Assembly (NCBI RefSeq): GCF_030269925.1
Contig: NC_085117.1
Span: forward strand, 7,378,731-7,442,730
Length of the DNA: 64,000 bases
Direction: 5' to 3'
DNA from: Bombyx mori
Lineage: Eukaryota; Arthropoda; Insecta; Lepidoptera; Bombycidae
Each line of letters begins with the position of its first letter. Positions within the stretch are counted from its first letter, which is position 1. Position numbers and translations under genes: made by a program. Under the pieces are notes generated by a model. The model did not search any database. It saw only the letters and a program-made list of their open reading frames with translations, and was not told where the DNA came from. Shown piece after piece: positions 44,001-48,600 of this stretch.

Positions 44001-44703
44001 CAGGACGACACGCTGCTGCTGGGCATCATCGGTGCGTACTGCCCCCCACCAGCGCCTGTGTGCGAAACCCTTGTGATTTCAAACTTGATGAAACGAAAAA
44101 ATAAGTCCATAGTGATTTTTTTTTATTGCCCTTGTAGGCAGACGAGCATACGGCCCACCTGATGGTGAATGGTTACCGTCGCCCATGGACTTCAGCAATG
44201 CCAGGGGCAGAGCCAAGCCACTGCCTACGGCTTAATACTCTCCACAAGTCTCGTTTGAAGAAGGACATGTCATAGCGCTCGGGAAACACCGTGGAGGGGA
44301 GCTCATTCCATAGCCGGAATTATCAGCATTTTAAAAGTTTCATCAGCACTTTTACATCGCTTTATTCAAACAGTAAAAATAAAACCATTCCATCAGTATT
44401 TTCTTATGACGTTGACACATTCAAGTATCGTCAGTAAACCGACTTTACAGACAACCGACTTTTTTTCCGCCAGCACGTATTCATATGTCTTCTAAACTAA
44501 ATTCTCTTTGTGTAGACTACATCCGCACGTTCACATGGGACAAGAAGCTGGAGCACCTGGTGAAGAAGAACCTGGGCTCAGGCCAGCCGACCGTGGTGTC
44601 CCCGGACCAGTACCGGAGCCGGTTCTGCGCGGCCGCCAGGAAGTACTTCCTGCACGTTCCCCAGCACTGGGACGTCATACGCACCCAGAACACGGATACG
44701 TAA
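9344..44703 (+). CDS. fab1: PIKfyve / Fab1, phosphatidylinositol 3-phosphate 5-kinase (32 proposed coding exons)
   Basis: This lipid kinase makes PI(3,5)P2 from PI3P on late endosomes and governs endolysosome fission and acidification. The exons give 4,920 nt, about 1,639 aa, with every junction in phase; coordinates are in the block entries. Domain order is that of the family: FYVE finger (about residues 115-185), DEP (260-330), TCP1/GroEL-like domain that holds partner proteins (about 440-650), Cys-rich linker (about 950-1060) and C-terminal PIP kinase (1346-1639). Key kinase motifs are GGKSGSTF, the lysine of FVLKEM, DLKGS, DENLL, MDYSLL and [13 protein letters not shown]. Start ATG 9344 opens [15 protein letters not shown]. 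The protein is shorter than fly (about 1,800) or human (about 2,100) orthologues, so a poorly conserved linker exon may be missed. Two junctions are unusual: a GC-AG intron after exon 13 and an uncertain exon 14 to 15 join. Confidence 0.95.
9684..9928 (+). mobile_element. Bm1 SINE in PIKfyve intron 1
   Basis: ACTGGTTGTAGGACCTCTTG through GTCAAGCAGTAATGCG to CATCTAGCAATTAAAAAAAA. The insertion lies only 31 bases past the exon 1 donor. Confidence 0.9.
12027..12748 (+). CDS. fab1: PIKfyve exons 5-6: DEP domain
   Basis: Exons 12027-12110 and 12612-12748. Exon 5 reads [18 protein letters not shown], the DEP signature in which G-x-D-x-(V/M)-x-W sits at the end of helix 2; exon 6 continues with a helix ([13 protein letters not shown]), [10 protein letters not shown]. 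The acceptor is TTGTTCCCAG|AGCCC and the likely donor is C|GTCAGT at 12749. DEP domains bind membranes or partner proteins; the role in PIKfyve is not settled. A Bm1 copy sits in the intron between them. Confidence 0.9.
12331..12580 (+). mobile_element. Bm1 SINE in PIKfyve intron 5
   Basis: TTACGGGTGGTAGGACGTCT through AAGCAGTAATGCGTTTCGG to CATCCAAGCAAAAAATTAAA. It ends about 30 bases before the exon 6 acceptor. Confidence 0.9.
13284..18931 (+). CDS. fab1: PIKfyve exons 7-9: linker between DEP and TCP1-like domain
   Basis: Exons 13284-13385, 13960-14016 and 18770-18931. Exon 7 reads [20 protein letters not shown]; exon 8 is a short acidic/serine stretch ([14 protein letters not shown]); exon 9 begins [20 protein letters not shown] and continues with an amphipathic Leu/Arg-rich helix ([20 protein letters not shown]). 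All three junctions are phase 1. Exon 8 starts 36 bases after an arm of the palindromic MITE family and exon 9 starts 37 bases after a family E repeat, so both 3' splice regions abut mobile DNA. Exon 8 is the least certain of the three because it is short and weakly conserved. Confidence 0.75.
13690..13805 (+). mobile_element. Old Bm1-like fragment in PIKfyve intron 7
   Basis: GTTGAGATTTAGACCTCATG, then CACCACTTAGCACAAGGTGA resembles the 3' half of Bm1 with many substitutions and no A-tail. Confidence 0.45.
13871..13924. repeat. Single arm of the palindromic MITE (family P)
   Basis: CAATTTGAGTAAACTTTTAC followed by CGATCGAGAAGTTAAAAAAC and CTCGCACTGAGCAC matches the right arm of the 169-bp palindromic element at 25482-25650. 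Only one arm remains here. Confidence 0.65.
14017..18410. other. Long PIKfyve intron 8, no gene seen
   Basis: A 4.75-kb AT-rich intron (to 18769). Apart from decayed SINE fragments near 15378-15475 (family B) and 18160-18290 (Bm1-like, minus), and a family E copy at 18411-18733, I see no coding exon. Short open frames such as 17149-17340 lack codon structure or recognisable motifs. Confidence 0.5.
18411..18733. repeat. Unclassified ~320-bp repeat (family E), copy 2
   Basis: Begins in a GAAATGAAATGAAATGAAGA run and ends CCTCGCGTTCCCGCC. It is collinear with 8396-8715. The repeat ends 36 bases upstream of PIKfyve exon 9. Confidence 0.65.
19358..19745 (+). mobile_element. Family B fragment (19358-19432) followed by LINE-3'-end-like repeat (family C, 19555-19745)
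   Basis: GCAGCGGCTTGACTCTACCC then CATTGCTTACGTCCACGAGT is a diverged + strand family B tail. From 19555, CACTGAGTTTCTCGCCGGAT, GATTCTGCGAAGCACTGCTC and AATAGGTAGGGAAAAAAAC match the last part of the family C repeats at 38990-39355 and 42038-42460. Confidence 0.55.
20640..21011 (+). pseudogene. PIF/Harbinger-type transposase fragment in PIKfyve intron 9
   Basis: The open frame ending at 21012 contains [19 protein letters not shown], then [37 protein letters not shown] and a short end PETCLAY. This is the region just before the catalytic core of PIF/Harbinger transposases and the domesticated HARBI1: the F-R-N-(F/Y)-x-R-M segment, then I-x-K-Q-(D/N)-T-x-x-R-D and L-R-(F/Y)-x-A-T-G-(N/D)-S. 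The DDE residues that would follow are missing; the frame stops at 21012 and the DNA continues AT-rich. No terminal repeats were found. It is a dead remnant. Confidence 0.75.
22462..22690. repeat. Dispersed repeat with CGCATCAAAATCCGTTGCG core
   Basis: CGACCCGCCCTCGCTTCGCT near its start, CGCATCAAAATCCGTTGCGT, then ATTTAAGCATACATAGGGAT and GCTACTTTGGTTTATACTGT. Sequence of this kind is scattered through lepidopteran genomes and resembles an RTE-type retroelement 3' end; the class assignment is from memory. The following open frame 22778-23050 is described under findings. Confidence 0.5.
23195..23460 (-). repeat. LINE-3'-end-like repeat (family C), inverted copy
   Basis: Reverse complement of the first half of the repeat at 42038-42460: AAGCGGCACGACCTCATGTC, CCTCTCATCGTGGCCGCCGG, AGTCGACGTCGCCCCAAACA and CTCCCGATCCACTAACGGTG. 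It lies in PIKfyve intron 9. Confidence 0.65.
23879..24135 (+). mobile_element. Bm1 SINE, young copy
   Basis: ACTGGTGGTAGGACCTCTTG, GAAGCAGTAATGCGTTTCGG, GTGAGCTCGTCTACCTTTCT, then an A-rich tail. Directly followed by a much older Bm1-like unit. Confidence 0.93.
24138..24346 (+). mobile_element. Ancient, highly diverged Bm1-like unit
   Basis: TACTGGCGGTGGCGCGTATT, then GCTGTGAAGCAGTCACGTTG, GGGGGTCAGCCGTTGTACGA, CACGTTGAACTTGTCTCCGG. The Bm1 landmarks occur in order and spacing but with heavy substitution and no 3' tail. It starts where the A-tail of the preceding copy ends. Confidence 0.65.
24512..27750 (+). CDS. fab1: PIKfyve exons 10-13: TCP1/GroEL-like domain and acidic tail
   Basis: Exons 24512-24632, 25811-25919, 26570-26822 and 27090-27750. 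Exon 10: [31 protein letters not shown]; exon 11: [20 protein letters not shown]; exon 12: [12 protein letters not shown], then [15 protein letters not shown]; exon 13: [20 protein letters not shown], then [19 protein letters not shown]. This is the chaperonin-like module that in yeast and mammals binds the Vac14 scaffold and Fig4/Sac3 phosphatase. The last two-thirds of exon 13 is a long acidic, Asn/Ser-rich tail. Exon 12 is extremely GC-rich. Exon 13 appears to end at ACCGACAG|GCAAGT, a GC-type donor; the next good GT sites give the wrong phase. Confidence 0.9.
24676..24955. repeat. Degenerate CACCTCA/TCTCAT tandem repeat
   Basis: About 280 bases made almost only of the heptamer-like units CACCTCA, CTCATCT and CACTTCA in PIKfyve intron 10, strongly pyrimidine-rich on the coding strand. 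An open frame rich in Ser, His and Thr across it is a by-product of the repeat. Confidence 0.85.
25006..25415 (-). mobile_element. Full-length Bm1 SINE with tRNA-like head
   Basis: Inverted copy about 410 bases long. After the usual body (to CCTACCACCAGTGATTACGC) it continues with TTTTGCGGGTTTGATTTTTA, CACGATGTTATTCCTTCACC, then a tRNA-like head containing GATTCGAACACCGGTGCAT (box B-like) and TTATCCTTTTAGGCCAC (box A-like). Most copies in the window lack this head. Confidence 0.88.
25482..25650. mobile_element. 169-bp palindromic MITE (family P)
   Basis: Left end GTGCTTAGTGCGAGTTTTTT, followed by AACGTTCCCGATTGCGTAAA; the right end read backwards gives GTGCTTAGTGCGAGTTTTTA and AACGTTCTCGATAGCGAAAA. 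The arms extend about 65 bases each, leaving a loop near GGAACAGCGCCCTTAGCGAC. There is no coding capacity. Further copies are at 45395-45534, 55694-55790 and 13871-13924. Confidence 0.85.
26242..26486 (-). mobile_element. Bm1 SINE upstream of PIKfyve exon 12
   Basis: TTTTTATTGCTTAGATGGGT through CGAAACGCATTACTGATACA to CAAGAGGTCCACTACCACTA. It ends 83 bases before exon 12. Confidence 0.9.
27840..28492. other. PIKfyve intron 13, possible retroelement-derived segment
   Basis: No exon is recognised between 27751 and 28492. The part from about 28085 (CGCTCTGGGGTTCGGGATAA) to 28470 (GGCGATAGATGGCGTAAACA) has a base composition unlike its surroundings and looks like an inserted element, but I found no second copy and no terminal repeats in the window. 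Confidence 0.3.
28493..31117 (+). CDS. fab1: PIKfyve exons 14-15: proline-rich linker
   Basis: Exons 28493-28701 (end uncertain) and 30931-31117. Exon 14 reads [20 protein letters not shown] and YFPPPP, equivalent to the SPHIITPGPY...YFP stretch of vertebrate PIKfyve. Exon 15 ends [20 protein letters not shown] and FCVNPW, a strongly conserved site. The best-looking donor of exon 14, AAG|GTCAGT (exon end 28697), is phase 0, while the exon 15 acceptor CTGTCCGCAG needs phase 1; the weaker donor A|GTTATT at 28702 restores the frame and is used here. A short unseen exon between them would be the alternative. Confidence 0.7.
28769..28970 (+). mobile_element. Bm1 SINE with internal deletion, intron 14
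   Basis: CTGGTGGTAGGACCTCGCGA through CAGTAATGCGTTTCGGTTTA; the stretch covering GTTGTAGATGTCTATGGGC is missing before CCACTTAACACCAGGTGTGC and the A-tail. Confidence 0.88.
29040..29168 (-). mobile_element. Family B SINE-like fragment
   Basis: T-rich run, TTGCTCTTGTAGGCAGACGA, GGTGAGTGGTTACCGTCGCC, AGCAATGCCAGGGGCAGAGC, ending at CTGCCTACCGCTTAATACTT. AT-rich DNA follows. Confidence 0.7.
29790..30245. repeat. Family E fragment (29790-29925, inverted) and GC-rich insert of unknown type
   Basis: 29790-29925 is the reverse complement of the last third of family E (GGCGCGAACGCGAGGAGTGA, TGTGTGATTTGTTTTATTTT, GAAAGTGCACAATGTGGGAA). From about 29975 to 30245 the sequence is GC-rich (GTCGGTCTGGGGACCGGCGA, GAGGAGCCTGGCTCACTACC) and differs sharply from its AT-rich surroundings. 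It looks like retroelement DNA, but no recognisable protein could be read. Confidence 0.45.
30367..30801 (+). mobile_element. Full-length Bm1 SINE with tRNA-like head
   Basis: The 5' head has GTCGTGGCCTAACGGATAAG (box A-like) and CCGGTGTTCGAATCCCGCAA (box B-like), so it carries internal RNA polymerase III promoter elements. It continues through the linker AAAATCAAACCCGCAAAATT into the Bm1 body (ACTGGTGGTGGGACGTCTTT) and ends in an A-rich tail after CATCTAACC. Confidence 0.9.
31380..31615 (-). repeat. LINE-3'-end-like repeat (family C), inverted copy
   Basis: Reverse complement gives GCTCGACGAGTAAATTAACC-like sequence, CTGAGTTTTTCGTCGGATCT, GGTCGCGATTTCGATCCGGT and GCTAGGGTTCGGGTTCGCAA. It is collinear with the 3' halves of 38990-39355 and 42038-42460. 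Confidence 0.6.
31685..34731 (+). CDS. fab1: PIKfyve exons 16-20: conserved Cys/His-rich region
   Basis: Exons 31685-31816, 32180-32270, 32618-32820, 33458-33576 and 34603-34731. Exon 16 opens [20 protein letters not shown] followed by YCF; exon 17 has [13 protein letters not shown]; exon 18 has [22 protein letters not shown] and [16 protein letters not shown]; exon 19 has [16 protein letters not shown]; exon 20 is helical and acidic. These correspond in order to the cysteine- and histidine-containing module between the TCP1-like domain and the kinase in all PIKfyve proteins, where it supports kinase activity. Exon 18 is Arg/Ala-rich because its third codon positions are nearly all G or C. 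Confidence 0.9.
31919..32138 (-). mobile_element. Bm1 SINE with tail-proximal deletion, PIKfyve intron 16
   Basis: TTTTTTTTTATTGCTTGTGT joins directly to TAAGTGGTTACTGGAGCCCA, so the usual AGATGGGTGGACGAGCTCAC is lost; it ends AGGTCCTACCACCAGTAAGT, 40 bases before exon 17. Confidence 0.88.
33107..33222 (-). mobile_element. Diverged Bm1 fragment, PIKfyve intron 18
   Basis: CTTTTTTATTGCATACATGG, GTGAGCTCACGGCCCACCAG, then only loosely related sequence. Confidence 0.5.
33299..33415. repeat. 17-bp C-rich minisatellite in PIKfyve intron 18
   Basis: About six copies of CGGTCCCCCTGCCCCCG, with four nearly identical in the centre. It lies 42 bases upstream of exon 19. A proline-rich open frame through it is a by-product. 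Confidence 0.9.
34318..34418 (+). mobile_element. Family B SINE-like 3' fragment
   Basis: CCGGCATTGCTGAAGTCCAT, GGGCGACGGTAACCACTCAC, CTTACAAAGGCAATAAAAAA. Confidence 0.7.
35743..35990 (-). mobile_element. Bm1 SINE, PIKfyve intron 20
   Basis: T-run, then TTGCTTAGATAGATGGACGT through AACCGAAACGCATTACTGCT to AGGTCCTACCACCAGTAA. The rest of intron 20 (34732-36277) is AT-rich; I see no exon in it. Confidence 0.9.
36278..40023 (+). CDS. fab1: PIKfyve exons 21-26: linker before the kinase
   Basis: Exons 36278-36400, 37159-37200, 37785-37820, 38190-38278, 39377-39489 and 39921-40023. Exon 21 reads [20 protein letters not shown]; exons 22 and 23 are micro-exons of 42 and 36 nt coding an acidic Asp/Ser/Glu stretch ([22 protein letters not shown]); exon 24 has [17 protein letters not shown]; exon 25 has [20 protein letters not shown], matching PIAVCEREPSSIIAFALS of vertebrates; exon 26 ends VEHIEVVLK. 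All junctions agree in phase. The micro-exons are supported by good splice sites (TTTCCAG/GTAGTT; TTCCACAG/GTAAGT) and by frame, not by sequence conservation. Confidence 0.78.
36554..36801 (-). mobile_element. Bm1 SINE, PIKfyve intron 21
   Basis: TTTTTTTATTGCTTTGCTGG through CGAAACGCATTACTGCTTCA to AAAGTGGTCCTACCGCCAG. Confidence 0.88.
38345..38515 (+). mobile_element. Old Bm1-like fragment, PIKfyve intron 24
   Basis: GTGCCACCACCCTAGGCCAG, TATGAAGCAGTCATTTCCGA, CGAAGGGTGGGGCAACCCTA, CACGTCTCAAGGTGGGTGTG: the Bm1 order with many changes. Confidence 0.6.
38990..39355 (+). repeat. LINE-3'-end-like repeat (family C), PIKfyve intron 24
   Basis: CTCCCGATCCACTAACGGTG, CCAAGCACGGGTCATCGTTC, AACGGCTCGACGAGTAAATG, GATCTTCTCAGTGGGTCGCG, ending in AGCTTAGGTAGGGAAATAAA, 21 bases before exon 25. 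It is about 90 percent similar by eye to 42160-42460. Confidence 0.75.
39740..39903 (+). mobile_element. Degenerate Bm1-like unit, PIKfyve intron 25
   Basis: GCGTCCTGCAAGCCCGCACG, CACCTATTTCTGCCAATAAA, GTGGTTAACCCCAGATGAGC, CGTCTAACCAATAAAAACTA. A 45-base scrap of a younger copy (CCTGCCTATTTCTGCCGTGA) lies at 39505-39550, directly after exon 25. Confidence 0.6.
40275..40475 (+). mobile_element. Family B SINE-like copy, PIKfyve intron 26
   Basis: TGGTATGAGCTCCCCTCCAC, GAGCGCTGTGACATGTCCTT, AGTACATGGGCGACGGTAAC, TGCTCGTCTGCCTATAAGGA. One of the longest copies in the window; compare the inverse copy at 44118-44325. Confidence 0.7.
40516..40825. repeat. Dispersed repeat, family D, copy 2
   Basis: AGCTGACCCGGCAGACTTCG, GGAATCCGTCCGACGGGGGA, CCAGCCGTTCTCGAGTTTTA, GCGAGACTAACGAACAGCAA, ending in a TATATATA run. 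It is more complete at the 3' end than copy 1 at 297-555. Confidence 0.7.
41107..44703 (+). CDS. fab1: PIKfyve exons 27-32: phosphatidylinositol phosphate kinase domain
   Basis: Exons 41107-41236, 41814-41918, 42555-42674, 43323-43505, 43876-44031 and 44516-44703. Exon 27: [16 protein letters not shown]; exon 28: [20 protein letters not shown], the glycine-rich ATP loop; exon 29: RFVLKEM with the ATP-binding lysine, and [12 protein letters not shown]; exon 30: [20 protein letters not shown] and LMDENLL; exon 31: [26 protein letters not shown]; exon 32: [20 protein letters not shown], then [14 protein letters not shown]. All catalytic motifs are intact, so the enzyme should be active. The protein ends VIRTQNTDT at TAA 44701-44703. 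AATAAA occurs at 45177 and 45598. Confidence 0.96.
42038..42460 (+). repeat. LINE-3'-end-like repeat (family C), longest copy
   Basis: GAGCCACTTCGATAAAGCGG, ATTGTGGCCGCCGGTAACTA, AAAGCAGTCGACGTCGCCCC (approximately), CTCCCGATCCACTAACGGTA, GGGTCGCGTTTCCGATCCGG, GCTCAGCTTAGGTAGGAAAA, then an A-run. Four shorter copies lie elsewhere in the window. No reading frame runs through it, so it is best seen as a retroelement 3' end. Confidence 0.75.
44118..44325 (-). mobile_element. Family B SINE-like copy, PIKfyve intron 31
   Basis: TTTTTTTTATTGCCCTTGTA, GGCAGACGAGCATACGGCCC, AGCAATGCCAGGGGCAGAGC, GTCTCGTTTGAAGAAGGACA, GGAGCTCATTCCATAGCCGG. Confidence 0.75.
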
Positions 44704-44717
44704 TCCGAATTATCGAA

Positions 44718-45057
44718 ACATGTATGCTGTAGTTAGGACATTTAAAGTCTAGTGAGGCGCCGATCGGCGACATCTATCAGCCGACCGTGGAAACTTTTTT
44801 TTATTGCTTAGATGGGTGGACGAGCTCACAGCACACCTGGTATTAAGTGGTTACTGGAGCCCATAGACAACTACATCGTAAATGCGCCACCCACCTTGAG
44901 ACATAAGTTCTAAGGTCTCAGTATAGTTACAACGGCTGCCTCACCCTTCAAACCGAAACGCATTACTGCTTCACATGCTACATGTATACTGTAGTTAGGA
45001 CATTTAACGTCTAGTGAGGCGCCGAGCGGCGACATTTATCAGCCGACCGTGGAAACT
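44718..45057. repeat. 78-bp direct repeats flanking a truncated Bm1 in the PIKfyve 3' region
   Basis: Copy 1 (44718-44795) and copy 2 (44980-45057) are each 78 bases and differ at four positions. Both run from ACATGTAT(G/A)CTGTAGTTAG to AGCCGACCGTGGAAACT. Between them is a minus-strand Bm1 (about 44796-44974), cut at CATTACTGCTTCAC, so it lacks its 5' quarter. Copy 1 starts 15 bases after the PIKfyve stop codon, so all of this may be in the 3' UTR. Confidence 0.88.
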
Positions 45058-45394
45058 ACATAATTTCTACAAAAACCTAGGAATCGTTGACCGACTTACT
45101 ACTTATATGCAAAATCTACCAACGTTCCAGTTTTCCTTTAAATAGCTTGTCTTAGACGCGCGATAATTGTCTCTAGAATAAAGACATTAAAGTTACCAAA
45201 GACATTCCAAGAATTATAAATTCGGTTCGCTATTTAAAATGTATAAAATATAGATTTATTTCTGGTTTTAATATAAATTTTTATCTCCAACGTTTGGAGA
45301 CTAGTGTTTTCCCAGTTCCTTGATTAATTATAAATTATTTGCTTGTGCGCCCCCTGGCAGCTAGTTACAGTGAGGACATCAAGTAAACTCTAGT

Positions 45395-45534
45395 GTGCTT
45401 AGTGCGAGTTTTTTAACGTTCCCGATAGCGTAAAAGTTAACTCAAATCTGTTTGCAGTTGGAACAGCGCCCCTAGCGGCAAACATAGGCACACGTTTACG
45501 ATATCGAGAACGGTAAAAAACTCGCACTAAGTAC
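45395..45534. mobile_element. Palindromic MITE (family P), shorter copy
   Basis: GTGCTTAGTGCGAGTTTTTT at the left and ATATCGAGAACGGTAAAAAA with CTCGCACTAAGTAC at the right, with GGAACAGCGCCCCTAGCGGC in the middle. It lies between the two possible PIKfyve poly(A) signals. Confidence 0.8.
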
Positions 45535-45603
45535 ACTGATTGCACGCGAGGTCATCGAAGGGTCACTGCGCTCACCCTTTCCCTGATGTTTAAAACAAAT
45601 AAA

Positions 45604-48600
45604 CGTAATTCAAAATCAAAATTTTATTCAGGCTCATAAGTTACAAGTTTTTTTCATTTCGTACCTATAATATTTCATACATTAACATAAACATTATACA
45701 TACGCCACCGGGTAGGTACGTACGAACACCGCAACGAACAAAATATTTGTTTTTGTTTTTTTAAATCTAAATATGTTTTACGAACATAATATTCATTCAT
45801 ATAATTAAAAAAAAATATGTATGAAAATTTTATGTAAAAAAAAAACAATAATTTGGGATTCGTATCAGGATATGAATTATCCAATATATAAAAAAAAATT
45901 TATTTGTTACATAGATTTGTGAAATATTTATTTTTAGTTGAAAAAAAACGATAGTAATTTGTAAACAAACAGCAGCGATTAACATAATTAATAAATCATT
46001 TCATTACAAATATTTACATTTTGTTTTTTTTTTTCTTATTTATTATACACATACTTTATACAAAAGTATTCGAACAGCACTTTTTATTGCTCAAAGAATC
46101 CAATTTTGAAGAATATATTTTAACTAAACAGATCTATTTTAAGCATTATTTATAGCAATGCAAATACACACTCACTTTGTACATTAGCAATTAACACATT
46201 GTAATATTATGGGATACGATTGTTCCAAGACGAATTATACCCCAGCTAGATTGCATTTTTATTTTCTCTAAGGCGGGTGGGTGGGTCACGCGGCTCACCC
46301 GGTGTCGAGCGGTGAAGTCCGTAGACATCACAACGTTATCTCTCAGCGGTATTCCGATTGTACCACTTTTCAAGCCGGACGCTTCAGTTTAAGAGTACAT
46401 TTTACCACCAATCAATTGAAGTCTTAACTTAATGTATGTATGATCACAATCCATTTCTAATAACTATTAATATTTCACCAATACATATTCAAATAGAGAA
46501 AAAATATATGTTGATAACATTTAGAGAACTTTAGAGATCTACACTTCTGAATGGCCATTCCATTCCCAACATTCCCAAAGTCGCGAATTCAGTGTGGGGC
46601 ATTGTCAGAACTGTCTAAAAGTATTTTAGAAAAAAAAAAGAATACACTTTATATTTATAGCTATTTTGTTATACGATGTATCTTTAAGCTACAGAATCGG
46701 TTTTTAAGTATCTTTTTTAGTTTGAAATATCTTGACCTAAAAATTATCGTATGGACACACAAATAATACATTTGGACCCAATTAAAAATTGTAATGTTAA
46801 ATTTAATGTTGAAAATGTTGATATGACCTATTTATTGGTCCTATGAATCTAGATTGGGGTATGAACGTAAATCGTTATCAGAAAGGGCCATTTTACGTTA
46901 ACCAAGTTATCGAATGAATTCCTGTGTAACATTATAGACACCCGAGTGTTCCGCGCGAGTTAAGAGTGTAGGGGGACAACACGCACCAGGATTTGACCGA
47001 ATATTAGGTATGTTTTGTTTTCAACAAGTTTTATAGAGGTGCCTGCAAGGTTGGTTGCAGATAATGCTAGTTTTATATTTTTGGTAATCAAATCATGTGA
47101 TTCCGAAGAAAATATCATCATAAAAAAGAACCAAATGTTTCTATTTCATTGCCATCTAAAACACAATAACATCTGCAATCGATTCATTCATATTCTATAT
47201 AAATATATGTATACATGTGAATACCTATTATTTTTTTTAATCTACATATCTATTTATTAAGTTAGCGTATCATAAAAATTTACTATAACAATATTTATAG
47301 TACAAATAACTCAAATGAATATATTATTCAAGATAGTTGATTATTTCAGCTGCAATCGCTGGGATATCTAAAAAGATTCTATACAGTTACTGGTGGTAGG
47401 GCCTCTTGTGAGTCCGCGCGGGTAGGTACCACCGCCCTGCCTATTTCTGCCGTAAAGCAGTAATGCGTTTTTGTTTGAAGGGTGGGGCCAGCCGTTGTAA
47501 CTATTGTAACATTGTAGGTCTTTTTTAGATTTCTGTAGTACAAATGTCCGGTTGCCTATTAAAAATGCATTGATGAAATCTAGAGACGTCGGGGAAAGCG
47601 GTGGACGTCCATTAGCTGCCTTTGCGACACACAACCAGAAAACCTACAGTAGATGGGGGGGGGAACAGGGACAAATCTGTGATGTCACAATACCTTTGTT
47701 GAGTTGTTAGATTTAACTTTGTTGAACTGTGAATAGTACATTGTGCACCAAGGGAGAAAAGTTGGACATTTCCTCCCGCGTGTTTGCCGCAGCAATTTTA
47801 CATGCAATCATACATATAAAAAAAACAAATTGTTTTATTTTTATTTTTAAATAAACTACTTACTACTAATTGAATAAGAACTCATATTTGTTTAATACTT
47901 CACTATTAAATTTTATTGCGTTTTGTTTATTTCACTTTTACACTAAACACAATATTGCAAATTACTCGAGCACAACAATGGCGGAGATTTTAGGCGCGTG
48001 AGAGCAGACGTAGACACTAACGCGCATGCGTACTTGTACCCAAGGAGGAAAAGTTACACTTTCTTCCCTGTACAGCGGGACGAAAACCAAACTTTCGGCG
48101 TCGGTAGGAAAAAAAATGACTTTTATTTAGTGTTTAAGAATATTAAATAGTTTAATTTAGTCATCAAAGTTTTGTAACTCGTTAAAGATATTAAAAAGTT
48201 AATTACCTAAAGTTAGGTACCTACCTAACAACTAAATAGTGCCAGCCCTATCGAAAAACTCTATTGTCCCCATAAGCGACCCGATTCACCCTAACGCCTG
48301 GGTAAATAGGGAAAGTGAGTTTTTGTAACTTTTTATGATTATTCTTTAATAAACTATATCTTAACGCATTATAAATGAAAATTTAAACTATCGGAACCAT
48401 TATGATCTCCGTTTTATTACTATAATAACTACAAAAAGAAACCGATAAGGATCAATGTCGAACTTAAAAAGTGTCCCGATTCCCCCCATTTTACGGCACT
48501 AAATATTTTACATAATATGTGTGATGACAAGACCACCCCCGGCCGCTGACGGCGAGTGGCGGGGGCGGGACGGTGCGTCGCGCGAGGTGAATGACCGCAC

